From the NCBI GenBank assembly GCA_964586595.1, contig CAZPHB010000003.1, positions 62,001 to 126,000 on the forward strand: a stretch of 64,000 nt of DNA, in the 5' to 3' direction. A model generated the notes under the pieces. It saw only the letters and a list, made by a program, of their open reading frames with translations, made no database searches and was not told the origin of the DNA. Shown in pieces: positions 26,336 through 34,676 of this stretch (its first letter is position 1; every line of letters begins with the position of its first letter). Made by a program: the position numbers and the translations under genes. The DNA comes from REEB481 sp964586595. GTDB lineage: Bacteria; Bacteroidota; Bacteroidia; NS11-12g; UBA955.

Positions 26336-26869
26336 ATGACAAAAGTTGACTTTGATAGAATGGTTGCCTGCGAATTGTTGCCCTTGAGGCACTTTGCGCT
26401 GTCCTTAACCCGCAATGATGAAGACGCCGGGGATTTGGTTCAGGAAACCATGCTGAAGGCCATCCGTTACATGGACAAGTTTGAAGAAGGTACCAACCTG
26501 CGAGGCTGGTTGTACACCATCATGAAAAACAGCTTCATCAATAAGTATCGCCGAGATGTGAAAAGGAATACCTTCCTGGATTCTACAGATAATGGTTATT
26601 TCCTGGACATTCCTGCGCATCGCGCCGACAACGTGGCTGAACTGAAATTCATTCGCCGCGACTTGGAAGATGCCATTGAAGATTTACCCATTGAACTGAA
26701 GGTAACCTTTACCATGAATGTGGAAGGGTATAAGTACCACGAAATAGCTGAAGAGTTGGGCATACCGATTGGAACGGTGAAAACCAGAATCTTTGTAGCG
26801 CGCAGGATGTTGCGTAAAAGGCTGCATGCTTACGGCGAGGCTTTTGGATACGACCGCAAAAAAGCCTGA
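26336..26869 (+). CDS. RNA polymerase sigma factor, ECF/sigma-70 family
   Basis: A 177-residue sigma factor with region 2 (LPLRHFALSLTRNDEDAGDLVQETMLKAI...FEEGTNLRGWLYTIMKNSFIN) and region 4 (FTMNVEGYKYHEIAEELGIPIGTVKTRIFVARRMLRKRL, a clear helix-turn-helix). It should direct RNA polymerase to a dedicated promoter class. The ATG at 26336 (MTKVDFDRM) fits the family; an upstream in-frame ATG at 26303 adds 11 unconserved residues. No anti-sigma gene follows, unlike most ECF operons; the next gene is lycopene cyclase, separated by a hairpin. Confidence 0.88.
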   Translation: MTKVDFDRMVACELLPLRHFALSLTRNDEDAGDLVQETMLKAIRYMDKFEEGTNLRGWLYTIMKNSFINKYRRDVKRNTFLDSTDNGYFLDIPAHRADNVAELKFIRRDLEDAIEDLPIELKVTFTMNVEGYKYHEIAEELGIPIGTVKTRIFVARRMLRKRLHAYGEAFGYDRKKA

Positions 26870-26870
26870 T

Positions 26871-26878
26871 TATTTTTG
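26871..26878 (+). promoter_or_regulatory. -7 box upstream of the lycopene cyclase gene
   Basis: TATTTTTG, an exact TAnnTTTG match directly after the sigma gene stop. A TTTG at 26843-26846 is 24 nt upstream, at the long limit for a -33 element. The start site would fall near 26885, just before the hairpin at 26890. Confidence 0.45.
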
Positions 26879-26889
26879 CAGAAGTTAAA

Positions 26890-26918
26890 ACAGGGGAGCG
26901 AGTCCCCTGTTTTTGTTT
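26890..26918 (+). terminator. Hairpin with T-tract between sigma factor and lycopene cyclase (terminator or attenuator)
   Basis: Perfect 8-bp stem ACAGGGGA/TCCCCTGT (26890-26897 with 26903-26910), a 5-nt loop and TTTTTGTTT. It can end the sigma factor transcript. The T-tract runs right up to the ATG at 26919, so a transcript from the box at 26871 would start with this hairpin. Confidence 0.7.
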
Positions 26919-26927
26919 ATGAGCCAC

Positions 26928-27647
26928 ATGAAGTCAACCTATTTACTGCTGGATATTGGAACCATTTTGTTTCCCTTATTGTTGAGTTTCGACAAGAAAG
27001 TTGCATTCTGGCGTAAATGGAAATTCCTTTTTCCGGCCATGTTTCTTGTGGCCATATTCTTTTTGGTTTGGGATTATATGTTTACGCTTTGGGGTGTTTG
27101 GGGTTTCACACCTGCATACATCACAGGGGCATATTTGGGCAATTTGCCTTTGGAAGAAGTCACATTTTTTCTGGTGGTGCCGTATGCCTGCGTGTTTGTG
27201 TACGAATGCCTGAAAGTATATTTCCCATCAGACCCGCTGCGCAATTTTTATAAAGGAATTCACGTGGCCGTGATGCTGCTGATGGCCCTTGCACTGATTT
27301 TTTATTTCGATCGCCTGTACACAGCAGTTACCGCCATGTTGCTTTTGTTCTTTCTGCTGATGCATTCCTGGGTTTGGCGCAGTAAGTATCTTTCGTTTTT
27401 CTACCTTGCCTGGATTATTTGCATTATTCCCATGCTTGTAGTGAACGGTGTACTGACCGCGCTGCCGGTGGTTTGGTATAAACCGGCAGAACAAATTGGG
27501 CAACGGTTGGGGACGATACCTGTAGAAGATTTCTTTTACAACATGTTGTGCATGCTGATGAATATTGGCATTTACGAACGGCTGCAAAGGTTGAACAAAC
27601 CTGCCGGGCAAGATTTGGCCGAGGAACCCACGGCTCAGGCCTCCTGA
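26928..27647 (+). CDS. Lycopene cyclase, heterodimer-type (CrtYcd) fused domains
   Basis: A 239-residue integral membrane protein with about six to seven helices. It holds two copies of the lycopene-cyclase-domain pattern (YLLLDIGTILFPLLLSFDKKVAFWRKWKF and a second half ending in TIPVEDFFYN), each carrying acidic motifs: LPLEEVTFFLVVPYA and VEDFFYNML. These match CrtYc/CrtYd of Gram-positives and the bacterial/archaeal fused form, which cyclises the ends of lycopene to beta-carotene. The ATG at 26928 begins the first helix; ATG at 26919 is also possible. Other carotenoid genes are not in this window. Confidence 0.85.
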   Translation: MKSTYLLLDIGTILFPLLLSFDKKVAFWRKWKFLFPAMFLVAIFFLVWDYMFTLWGVWGFTPAYITGAYLGNLPLEEVTFFLVVPYACVFVYECLKVYFPSDPLRNFYKGIHVAVMLLMALALIFYFDRLYTAVTAMLLLFFLLMHSWVWRSKYLSFFYLAWIICIIPMLVVNGVLTALPVVWYKPAEQIGQRLGTIPVEDFFYNMLCMLMNIGIYERLQRLNKPAGQDLAEEPTAQAS

Positions 27648-27648
27648 T

Positions 27649-27656
27649 TACCTTTG
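27649..27656 (+). promoter_or_regulatory. -7 box for mfd
   Basis: TACCTTTG, an exact TAnnTTTG match overlapping the lycopene cyclase stop region, ends 13 nt before the GTG start of mfd. Confidence 0.45.
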
Positions 27657-27669
27657 TCGTCCGCACCCT

Positions 27670-30600
27670 GTGAATCTTGAAACTGTACTGAATGAATATG
27701 GCAGCATCAGGCCGCTGCAACAGCTGGCGGAGCAATTGCCCCGGGAATCGGCCATATACCTGGAAGGGGTAAGCGGTGCCGGTCCGGCACTGATTCTAGC
27801 TTCCTTGCTGAACAAGCAGCGGAATCCTGTTTTGGTGATTCTGGAGCAAAAAGAGGAGGCGCTCTACTTCAAAAACGATCTGGAACATTTGCTTCCGGGA
27901 GAAACAGTATTGTTTTTGCCCGAATCTGCCATGCGGCCCTTTAAGCCTGCCCAGGTGCACGCCGGTTCTGTACAGGAACGGGCCGAAACCATCAGCCTGC
28001 TGCGCAAAAAGCGCTCCCGCATCCTGGTGACTTATGCTACCGCAGCCGCCGAATTGGTGATTGAAGAACAGGAGTTAAAAAACAATACCATTGAACTGAG
28101 TGTTGGCCAGGACCTCGACCTCGATTTTTTATTGGAATATCTGCAGGAACATGGCTTCACCCGCGAGGATTTTGTGTTTGAACCCGGGCAGTTCAGCCTT
28201 CGCGGTGGAATTATGGACCTGTTCAGCTTCGCCCACGAACATCCCTACCGCATTGAGTTGGACGGCAATCAGGTGGAAAGCATCCGTACCTTCGACATCA
28301 GTTCACAACTTTCCATCAAGGAAATAGGCTTTTTCACACTCATCCCGGACATCCGTTCGGATGAAATTGCCCGCAACAGGGTAGAACTCGCAGATTACCT
28401 CGATGCCGATACGCTCTTGTGGATGCGCAATCCGGTATTGCAGGAAGCCTCACTGAAGAAGTTATGGGCAACAGCACTTCAAGAACACCTGAACAGCGAA
28501 TCGGCGGAAAAGCCAGTAGCACCTTCAGTACACTACATGCCACCGGGCAGCCTGTCGCGTTGGCGGCAACGGTTCAAAACGGTTGATTTCGGCAGCGAGC
28601 GACCGGAACATCAAAACATCATTCGCTTTCAACAGTCGCCTCAACCGCAGTTCCAGCGCAACTTTGATATGCTCATCAACTGGATGAAGCAAAATCAGGA
28701 TGCCGGCATACACAACCTGGTATTCAGTGACAATCCCAGACAAATTGAACGCCTGCATACCATCTTTAACGACTTGAATGCAGGTATCAACTTCCACCCG
28801 ATTTACCACGGCTTATCCCAGGGTTTTATAGACGCAGACGCTTCGGCCGCATTTACTACCGAGCATCAGCTGTTCGACAAATACTACAGGCCGCGCAGCC
28901 GACAGCGTTACAGCAGCAGCACGGCCATGACCTTGCGCGAGCTGCGCAACTTGAATCCCGGCGATTATGTGACCCATATTGACCACGGCATCGGGAAGTT
29001 TGCCGGTCTGCAACGTATGGAAATGAATGGCGTGATGCAGGAGGTGGTTCGGCTGGTTTATAAAGACGGCGACGAATTGTATGTAAGCGTCAACAGCCTG
29101 CACAAAATATCCAAGCACTCCGGAAAAGATGGCACAGCGCCCACCCTGCACAAGTTGGGAAGCGCTACCTGGGATCGTCAGAAGAAAAACACCAAGAAAA
29201 AGGTTAAAGACATCGCCCGTGAGTTGATTGCCCTGTATGCACGCCGGAAGGCAGAGCCCGGATTCAGTTATGCACCCGACAGCTACCTGCAGGTGGAACT
29301 GGAGGCGAGTTTCTTCTATGAAGATACTCCGGACCAGGCAAAATCAACAGAAGATGTGAAGCGCGACATGCAGGCCGAACATCCCATGGACAGGCTGGTT
29401 TGTGGCGATGTAGGCTTCGGAAAAACAGAAGTAGCCATGCGTGCGGCGTTCAAAGCGGCTACCGATGGAAAGCAAGTGGCCGTGCTCGTGCCAACCACCA
29501 TCCTGGCCCACCAGCATTACCGCACCTTTGTGAAGCGTTTCAGTGGCTTTCCGGTAAGCGTGTCTTACCTGAACAGGTTTAAAAGTGCCAGGGAACAAAA
29601 AGAAACCCTGCACAAACTGAAGGAAGGAAAAATTGACATCATCATCGGCACGCATCGATTGCTGGCCAAGGATGTTCAGTTTAAAGATCTGGGTTTGCTG
29701 ATCATTGACGAAGAACAGAAATTCGGGGTTTCCAGCAAGGAAAAGCTGAAAGAACTTCGTGTGAATGTGGATACGCTCACGCTTACGGCCACGCCCATTC
29801 CGCGCACGCTGCACTTTTCACTGATGGGCGCCCGCGATTTAAGCATCATCAATACGCCACCGCCGAACCGACAACCGGTTCATACCGAATTGCACGTGTT
29901 TAACAAGGAGCTTATTGGCCGAGCCATTTCTGAAGAACTGAACCGTGGCGGACAGGCATTCTTGATTCATTCACGGGTGAAAGACATCCATGAAGTTGCC
30001 CGGATGGTAGAAGAATCTTGTCCCGGAGCCAGGGTCGCTGTTGCCCACGGACAAATGGGCGGAGAAGAGTTGGAACAGGTAATGGTTCGGTTCATTGAAG
30101 GTGAATTCGATGTGTTGGTGGCAACAACCATTATTGAAAGCGGCCTGGATATTTCCAACGCCAATACCATCATCATCAACAATGCCCACATGTTCGGGCT
30201 GAGTGATCTGCACCAGATGCGCGGCCGCGTGGGACGAAGCAATACCCGCGCTTTTTGTTACCTGCTGGCACCGCCTTTGTCAACGCTGACCGATGAAGCC
30301 AGAAAGCGCCTGCGCACCATAGAAGAATTTAATGAACTAGGCTCCGGATTTCAGGTGGCCATGCGCGACCTTGACATCCGCGGAGCCGGAAACCTGCTGG
30401 GCGCAGAGCAGAGCGGGTTCATCGCCGACATGGGTTTTGACATGTACCATAAAATTCTGGATGAGGCCGTTCGCGAGTTGAAGCAGGAAGAATTTGGCGA
30501 GGTGTTCGGTGATATTCCGGAGGATACCAGCACGCGGGAATGTGTGGTGGAAACGGATTATGAAATGCTGATACCACCTTGGTTTGTGAGCAGCATTTCC

Positions 30601-31005
30601 GAGCGACTTGCGTTGTATAATGAACTTGCAGCCGTGGATTCGGAAAACGGCTTGCGCAACTTTGGCGACAACCTGCGCGACCGCTTTGGCAAGCTTCCGG
30701 ATGAAGTCATCAGCCTGATGGATACGGTTCGCCTGAAGTGGGCCGGTAAGGAGCTGGGACTTGAAAAAGTATCCTTGGGAAGGGGAGGCATGAAGCTGTT
30801 CTTCCCATCAGATCCAACACATCCTTTGTTTTCCAGCGAGCGTTTTCAAAAAATGCTGCAGTATGTTGCCGGCAAGCCGGAAAAGTTCAGCGTGCGTCAA
30901 ACGGATAAAATGCTGTTCCTGCAGGTTCGATTGGTAGAAGACTTGCATCAGGCGCTGTATGTGCTGGAAGAGATGGAGCAGGCAGCTAGTGCTTCAATGA
31001 ATTAA
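27670..31005 (+). CDS. mfd: Transcription-repair coupling factor Mfd
   Basis: A 1111-residue DNA translocase that removes RNA polymerase stalled at lesions and recruits UvrA. Visible in order: a UvrB-like N region, the RNA-polymerase-interacting domain (LNPGDYVTHIDHGIGKFAGLQ), the translocase with Walker A GDVGFGKTE near residue 579, the DEEQ box (LIIDEEQKFGV), VPTTILAHQHY, TATPIPRTLH, GRVGRSNTRAFCYLL, and the C-terminal TRCF domain. The length is near the bacterial norm. The start is GTG; the next in-frame Met lies far inside the N-terminal domain. Confidence 0.96.
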   Translation: MNLETVLNEYGSIRPLQQLAEQLPRESAIYLEGVSGAGPALILASLLNKQRNPVLVILEQKEEALYFKNDLEHLLPGETVLFLPESAMRPFKPAQVHAGSVQERAETISLLRKKRSRILVTYATAAAELVIEEQELKNNTIELSVGQDLDLDFLLEYLQEHGFTREDFVFEPGQFSLRGGIMDLFSFAHEHPYRIELDGNQVESIRTFDISSQLSIKEIGFFTLIPDIRSDEIARNRVELADYLDADTLLWMRNPVLQEASLKKLWATALQEHLNSESAEKPVAPSVHYMPPGSLSRWRQRFKTVDFGSERPEHQNIIRFQQSPQPQFQRNFDMLINWMKQNQDAGIHNLVFSDNPRQIERLHTIFNDLNAGINFHPIYHGLSQGFIDADASAAFTTEHQLFDKYYRPRSRQRYSSSTAMTLRELRNLNPGDYVTHIDHGIGKFAGLQRMEMNGVMQEVVRLVYKDGDELYVSVNSLHKISKHSGKDGTAPTLHKLGSATWDRQKKNTKKKVKDIARELIALYARRKAEPGFSYAPDSYLQVELEASFFYEDTPDQAKSTEDVKRDMQAEHPMDRLVCGDVGFGKTEVAMRAAFKAATDGKQVAVLVPTTILAHQHYRTFVKRFSGFPVSVSYLNRFKSAREQKETLHKLKEGKIDIIIGTHRLLAKDVQFKDLGLLIIDEEQKFGVSSKEKLKELRVNVDTLTLTATPIPRTLHFSLMGARDLSIINTPPPNRQPVHTELHVFNKELIGRAISEELNRGGQAFLIHSRVKDIHEVARMVEESCPGARVAVAHGQMGGEELEQVMVRFIEGEFDVLVATTIIESGLDISNANTIIINNAHMFGLSDLHQMRGRVGRSNTRAFCYLLAPPLSTLTDEARKRLRTIEEFNELGSGFQVAMRDLDIRGAGNLLGAEQSGFIADMGFDMYHKILDEAVRELKQEEFGEVFGDIPEDTSTRECVVETDYEMLIPPWFVSSISERLALYNELAAVDSENGLRNFGDNLRDRFGKLPDEVISLMDTVRLKWAGKELGLEKVSLGRGGMKLFFPSDPTHPLFSSERFQKMLQYVAGKPEKFSVRQTDKMLFLQVRLVEDLHQALYVLEEMEQAASASMN

Positions 31006-31010
31006 CTTTG
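31003..31010 (+). promoter_or_regulatory. -7 box for the class V aminotransferase, leaderless type
   Basis: TAACTTTG, an exact TAnnTTTG match whose first three bases are the mfd stop codon. It ends 5 nt before the ATG at 31016, so transcription should begin at or very near the start codon. Confidence 0.5.
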
Positions 31011-31015
31011 ACTTC

Positions 31016-32311
31016 ATGCATCGCCGAAATTTTATTCGTCAATCAAGTATGGGTCTGGCGGCCTGTTCATTGTTGCCAATAACCCCGAACGCTTTTAACC
31101 ATGTGGTGGCTGAACTGAATGCTTATCGGGCAACGAATCCTGATTTGTCGCGCGTTGAAGACGAAGCATTCTGGAGTATTGTGCGCACCGCCTTTCGTCG
31201 CGAAGGTGGGTTCATCAATCTTGAAAATGGCTATTTCAGTCCGCAACCAGAATCCGTATTTCAGACTACCTGGAAACAGGCTGGCCGCATCAATGCCACG
31301 AGTTCATTTTTCATGCGTCGGGAGCAGGAACAAGCCATTGAAACTGCACGGGCCGCACTTGCGGAATTCCTCGGTATTCCTGCCGAAGAGCTCGCCCTAA
31401 CACGAAATACTACTGAATCGTTGAATACCGTCATTTCCGGTTTCCCATGGAAGTCGGGCGATGAAGTGATTATTGGCGACCAGGATTATGGCAGCATGAA
31501 CGAAGCCTTCCGCCAGAATGCCAAACGTCACGGGATTCAGGTGCGCACGGCGAGCGTTCCTTTATTGCCCAAAACCGATGAAGAACTGGTGCGGGCCTAT
31601 ACAATGCTCATCGGTCCGAAGACACGCATGCTGCATCTCACACATCTGATCAACCTCAGCGGACAGGTGATTCCCGTGGCAGCCATTGCCAAGGCTGCAA
31701 AAAGCATCAATCCGAACATTTGTGTGGTGGTAGATGCCGCACACAGCATTGCCCAACTCGAGTTTCGGTTACCGGAATTGGCTGCTGATATCGTGGGCGC
31801 CAGCCTGCACAAATGGCTGTGCAACCCTTTGGGTGCGGGTATGCTTTGGATGAGGCCGGAATGGATTCCTCAGATTTGGCCATTGATGGGTGATACAGGC
31901 ATGCCGGAAACCAATATCCGGCGCTTTGAACATCAGGGAACGCGTCCCGTTCAGAACCTCATGAGCATTCCTCATGCCATTAAATTCCATCAGGCTGTAG
32001 GTGGTTCCCTGAAAGAGGCCCGTTTGAAATTCCTGATGAAACGCTGGGCTTCAGCTGCAGCTGATTCATCCGTTTTGAGCCTGCAAACCCCATGGAATCA
32101 GGTGGGAAGGAACAGTGCCATTGCAACCGTGAACCACAACAGCCTCAGTCCCGGGCAATTTGCAACGCTGTTGTTCGACAAACACAAAATCTTTACCGTA
32201 GCCATCGAACATCCGGTGGTAAACGGAATTCGCATCACGCCGCATCTATACACTGCACCTTCCGATGTAGATGCGCTGGTTCAGGCGCTGAAAAATCCGG
32301 CGGGTTACTGA
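31016..32311 (+). CDS. Exported PLP enzyme, class V aminotransferase / isopenicillin N epimerase-like
   Basis: A 431-residue fold-type I PLP enzyme. The PLP Lys is K266 in GASLHKWLCNPLG; VVVDAAHSIAQ carries the Asp that binds the pyridine nitrogen, and LTRNTTESLNTVI the phosphate/substrate loop. Relatives are class V aminotransferases, cysteine-desulfurase-like proteins and isopenicillin N epimerases, so the reaction is open. The N terminus MHRRNFIRQSS then a hydrophobic run looks like a Tat signal, and LAAC (Cys17) might be a lipobox, implying export as a folded holoenzyme. The promoter overlaps the mfd stop codon. Confidence 0.85.
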   Translation: MHRRNFIRQSSMGLAACSLLPITPNAFNHVVAELNAYRATNPDLSRVEDEAFWSIVRTAFRREGGFINLENGYFSPQPESVFQTTWKQAGRINATSSFFMRREQEQAIETARAALAEFLGIPAEELALTRNTTESLNTVISGFPWKSGDEVIIGDQDYGSMNEAFRQNAKRHGIQVRTASVPLLPKTDEELVRAYTMLIGPKTRMLHLTHLINLSGQVIPVAAIAKAAKSINPNICVVVDAAHSIAQLEFRLPELAADIVGASLHKWLCNPLGAGMLWMRPEWIPQIWPLMGDTGMPETNIRRFEHQGTRPVQNLMSIPHAIKFHQAVGGSLKEARLKFLMKRWASAAADSSVLSLQTPWNQVGRNSAIATVNHNSLSPGQFATLLFDKHKIFTVAIEHPVVNGIRITPHLYTAPSDVDALVQALKNPAGY

Positions 32312-32325
32312 TTTCCGCAGGTGTT

Positions 32326-32829
32326 TTAATGTAGCGAAAACAACAGCCCGGCACTGAGCATGTTGCCGCTAAACCGGCTTCGCTGTTCCAGCTGTACGGT
32401 GTAATCAAAGCGAAACCAGGCTTTTTCGGAAAGCGGTATCCCCATGCCTGCCGCGATTTGAAAATTGCTGCGGCCCCTGTTGATGTTGGTCATCATCTTT
32501 CCCTGAATCAAAAATCCATTGATGATGTGTTGACCTGCCAGACCCGCGAGCAGGTAGGTGGTTTTCAAACTGTCGGCATTGTTCCATGGTGTCCAGTAGA
32601 AGCTGGGCGCCAGCAGCATGCGCAAACTCCCGCCAAATGAAATTTCCGGTCGAATATTCACCAGTGTTTGATCGGCATTGTTCGAAAGGAATCCGCCACT
32701 GAGGCCGATTTATACCTTCGACTTGAGCTCATTGCGTTCCTGTTCGCTGAATATTCTCGTGCTGTCCGGACGCTGTCCGGAAAGCTACAGTCCGAAGGCC
32801 AGGCAGCTCAACATGATGGCTTTTTTCAT
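32326..32829 (-). pseudogene. Outer-membrane protein gene broken by two in-frame stop codons
   Basis: Read in one frame from an ATG at 32829, the strand encodes a signal-peptide-like start (MKKAIMLSCLAFGL), a stop TAG at 32787-32785, LSGQRPDSTRIFSEQERNEL, a stop TAA at 32712-32710, and then an uninterrupted barrel-like region (IGLSGGFLSNNADQ, VNIRPEISFGGSLR) to the natural stop at 32326. All parts stay in the same frame, 167 codons in total, and both stops are one C-to-T change from Gln (CAG, CAA). The ATG overlaps the upstream FAH-family stop as ATGA, so this was a real coupled operon gene. The intact 3' part alone is 111 codons from a GTG at 32661. A sequencing or assembly error is possible but would need two separate changes. 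Confidence 0.75.
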
Positions 32830-33434
32830 TTGATGTTGCAAAAGAACATTTCTTCACCTTCGAGGAAACCGGTCAGACGGTCACCGATGGCCACGGGGCC
32901 AACACCGGCAGGCGTTCCGGTATAAATAAGGTCACCAATTTTCAGGGTGAAGTATTTGGAGACAAAGGCAATGATTTCATCCACAGGGAAGAGCATGTCC
33001 GCGGTATGTCCGTTTTGAACGGGCTGTCCGTTTTTATGCAGCGCAAAATGCAGGTCCTGGATATTCCTGTTTCCCAGCGGTACAAAGGAACTCAACAGCG
33101 CCGATTGGTCAAAGGCTTTGGCCAGTTCCCAGGGAAGCCCTTTTTTCTTCAGCACACTTTGAAGGTCGCGCGCGGTAAAGTCAATACCCAATGCAATTTC
33201 ATGGTAATACGTATGGGCGAATTTAGGTTCAATATGGCGGCCCAGTTTATTGATGCGCACCACCAGTTCAACTTCATGATGCACATCGTTGCTGAATTCC
33301 GGGATAAAAAACGGTTTGTTGTTCAACAACAATGCAGCGTCCGGTTTCAGGAAAATGACCGGTTCCGTGGGTACATCGTTGTTGAGTTCCAAGGCGTGGT
33401 CGCGGTAGTTTCTGCCGATGCAAATGATTTTCAT
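32826..33434 (-). CDS. Fumarylacetoacetate hydrolase-family protein
   Basis: A 202-residue FAH-domain enzyme of the small type (like acylpyruvate hydrolase/oxaloacetate tautomerase YcgM/FAHD1). Conserved blocks: IICIGRNYRDHALELNN at the start, EPVIFLKPDAALL, HHEVELVVRI with the metal-binding acids, ALGIDFTARDLQ, and GDLIYTGTPAGVGPVAIGD near the end. It cleaves or tautomerises a 2-oxo-acid substrate with a divalent metal; the exact substrate is unknown. Its ATG overlaps the dnaJ-like gene stop by 4 nt, and its own stop overlaps the broken barrel gene start by 4 nt, forming a three-gene coupled operon. Confidence 0.88.
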   Translation of the reverse strand: MKIICIGRNYRDHALELNNDVPTEPVIFLKPDAALLLNNKPFFIPEFSNDVHHEVELVVRINKLGRHIEPKFAHTYYHEIALGIDFTARDLQSVLKKKGLPWELAKAFDQSALLSSFVPLGNRNIQDLHFALHKNGQPVQNGHTADMLFPVDEIIAFVSKYFTLKIGDLIYTGTPAGVGPVAIGDRLTGFLEGEEMFFCNIK

Positions 33435-34327
33435 GGGTTGGGCGAAACTAAAATAATTTCTGCGATCCGCGGGTCGCGGGTTGAATACCTGACTTTGAAA
33501 ACGGAGTTAATATCCATGGGCATGGGAGTATTCCAGAAGAAGCCTTTTTTAAGTTTTTCAATGCGGCGGCTTCCTGCGGCGAAGGAATAGCGCAGAAATC
33601 CATTGTTGTAAGATTCTATGTGCAGGTTTGTAGTTGCGGCAAAATGTGTGAGGTGGTACCGGTAGCGCCATTGGGCACCTTCATAAACGAGCCATGGCGT
33701 AAGGCCGATGACGGCGAGTACCAAGCCATAAATCCAGGCGTCGTGAAATTCTATATTGCTAAGGATGTGTCGTACATTCAGGTAACGCCAAAGCAGGGCT
33801 GCCATACGCAATACCGAAATGAGAAAACATACCAATGAAAGCAATGTAAGCAAGTGGTCGTAGCTGGCTTCATCGGCAAACCAGTTGAGCCATGCATAAA
33901 AGGGTGTTGAAACAGCTATCAGCGGAAGCAACAGCAACTGGATGCGCAAGGAGCGATAACGACGCTTGTAGTCGGCCACGAATTGAAGGTCGCGTTCCCG
34001 AAGAATTTCCTGGACACGTGATCGCCGTGCTTCTTTACTTAATCCTTCGCGACCCGTTGTCTTAGGTTGTTTCTGTTGCTTGTAGTGGCCGTAAAGCATG
34101 GCATCATAAACATCCTTTTTCCCTGGATTCGACAACAGGTCGTACCCTTGGTTTAGGATTTTCATCATCTGCTCGGCGGAAGCATCGTTTGGGTTATGGT
34201 CCGGATGGTAGCGCCTGGCTGCCTGAAGGTATGCCTTCCGCACCTCAGCAATTTCAGCGCCTACTTTCAAACCAAGCAATTTGTAGTAATCGTATTCCAA
34301 GTTGGCTAAAATATACCTTGATTTCAT
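33431..34327 (-). CDS. Membrane-anchored DnaJ-domain protein
   Basis: A 298-residue protein with an N-terminal J domain (EYDYYKLLGLKVGAEIAEVRK..., HPD at residues 41-43), a basic linker with QKQPKTTGREGLSKEARR, then several membrane helices between about residues 125 and 210 (LQLLLLPLIAVSTPFYAWLNW, LLTLLSLVCFLISVL, IYGLVLAVIGLTPWLVY) and a C-terminal soluble beta-rich domain. The J domain should call DnaK to the membrane; the client is unknown. No Gly/Phe or zinc-finger regions, so not canonical DnaJ. It heads the operon with the FAH enzyme and the broken barrel gene. Confidence 0.8.
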   Translation of the reverse strand: MKSRYILANLEYDYYKLLGLKVGAEIAEVRKAYLQAARRYHPDHNPNDASAEQMMKILNQGYDLLSNPGKKDVYDAMLYGHYKQQKQPKTTGREGLSKEARRSRVQEILRERDLQFVADYKRRYRSLRIQLLLLPLIAVSTPFYAWLNWFADEASYDHLLTLLSLVCFLISVLRMAALLWRYLNVRHILSNIEFHDAWIYGLVLAVIGLTPWLVYEGAQWRYRYHLTHFAATTNLHIESYNNGFLRYSFAAGSRRIEKLKKGFFWNTPMPMDINSVFKVRYSTRDPRIAEIILVSPNP

Positions 34328-34361
34328 TGCTGCAAGAATTTGTCATTGCTTTATTTGTCGG

Positions 34362-34589
34362 ATGCGGGAACTATATGTGCAGGTGAAGCCTGGCGCTTCC
34401 AAAAACTCGGTGGAACTATTGGAGGATGGAAGCTACTTGGTTCGATTACGTGCAAAACCGGTAGATGGCGCGGCAAATAAGGCTTTAATTGAATTGTTGT
34501 CTAATACATTGAGTGTGCCTAAAAGCTGCATCAGCATAGGCCGTGGAGCAAATGCGCGGTTCAAAAAGGTACTTATCTCGGACCCCTGA
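34362..34589 (+). CDS. DUF167 (YggU) family protein
   Basis: A 75-residue small protein matching DUF167: MRELYVQVKPGASKNSVEL, LVRLRAKPVDGAANKALIELLSNTL, then ISIGRGANARFKKVLI. The family has a known compact alpha/beta fold but no established function. The ATG at 34362 begins the first conserved strand. It is divergent from the DnaJ-like gene. A box TTTATTTG (one mismatch) ends 4 nt before the ATG, and a strong two-way terminator follows. Confidence 0.85.
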   Translation: MRELYVQVKPGASKNSVELLEDGSYLVRLRAKPVDGAANKALIELLSNTLSVPKSCISIGRGANARFKKVLISDP

Positions 34590-34605
34590 ATCCTGGGGAC
34601 TTTAA

Positions 34606-34645
34606 AAAAGAAAGAGCCTCCCTCGGGAGGCTCTTTCTTTTGTTT
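34606..34645. terminator. Bidirectional terminator between DUF167 and the secreted FG-GAP gene
   Basis: A 16-bp perfect stem, AAAAGAAAGAGCCTCC (34606-34621) with its complement at 34626-34641, closing a 4-nt loop CTCG. A- and T-rich arms on both flanks allow termination of both convergent genes (plus gene ending at 34589, minus gene ending at 34677). Confidence 0.85.
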
Positions 34646-34676
34646 TACCACTCAGAGCGAATGGTTATTGAATTTA

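Noticed and set aside
32326..32829. Genetic-code change reading TAG and TAA as Gln
   Set aside because: Other genes in the window end normally at TAA and TAG, and only one gene shows internal stops, so gene decay is the simpler reading.
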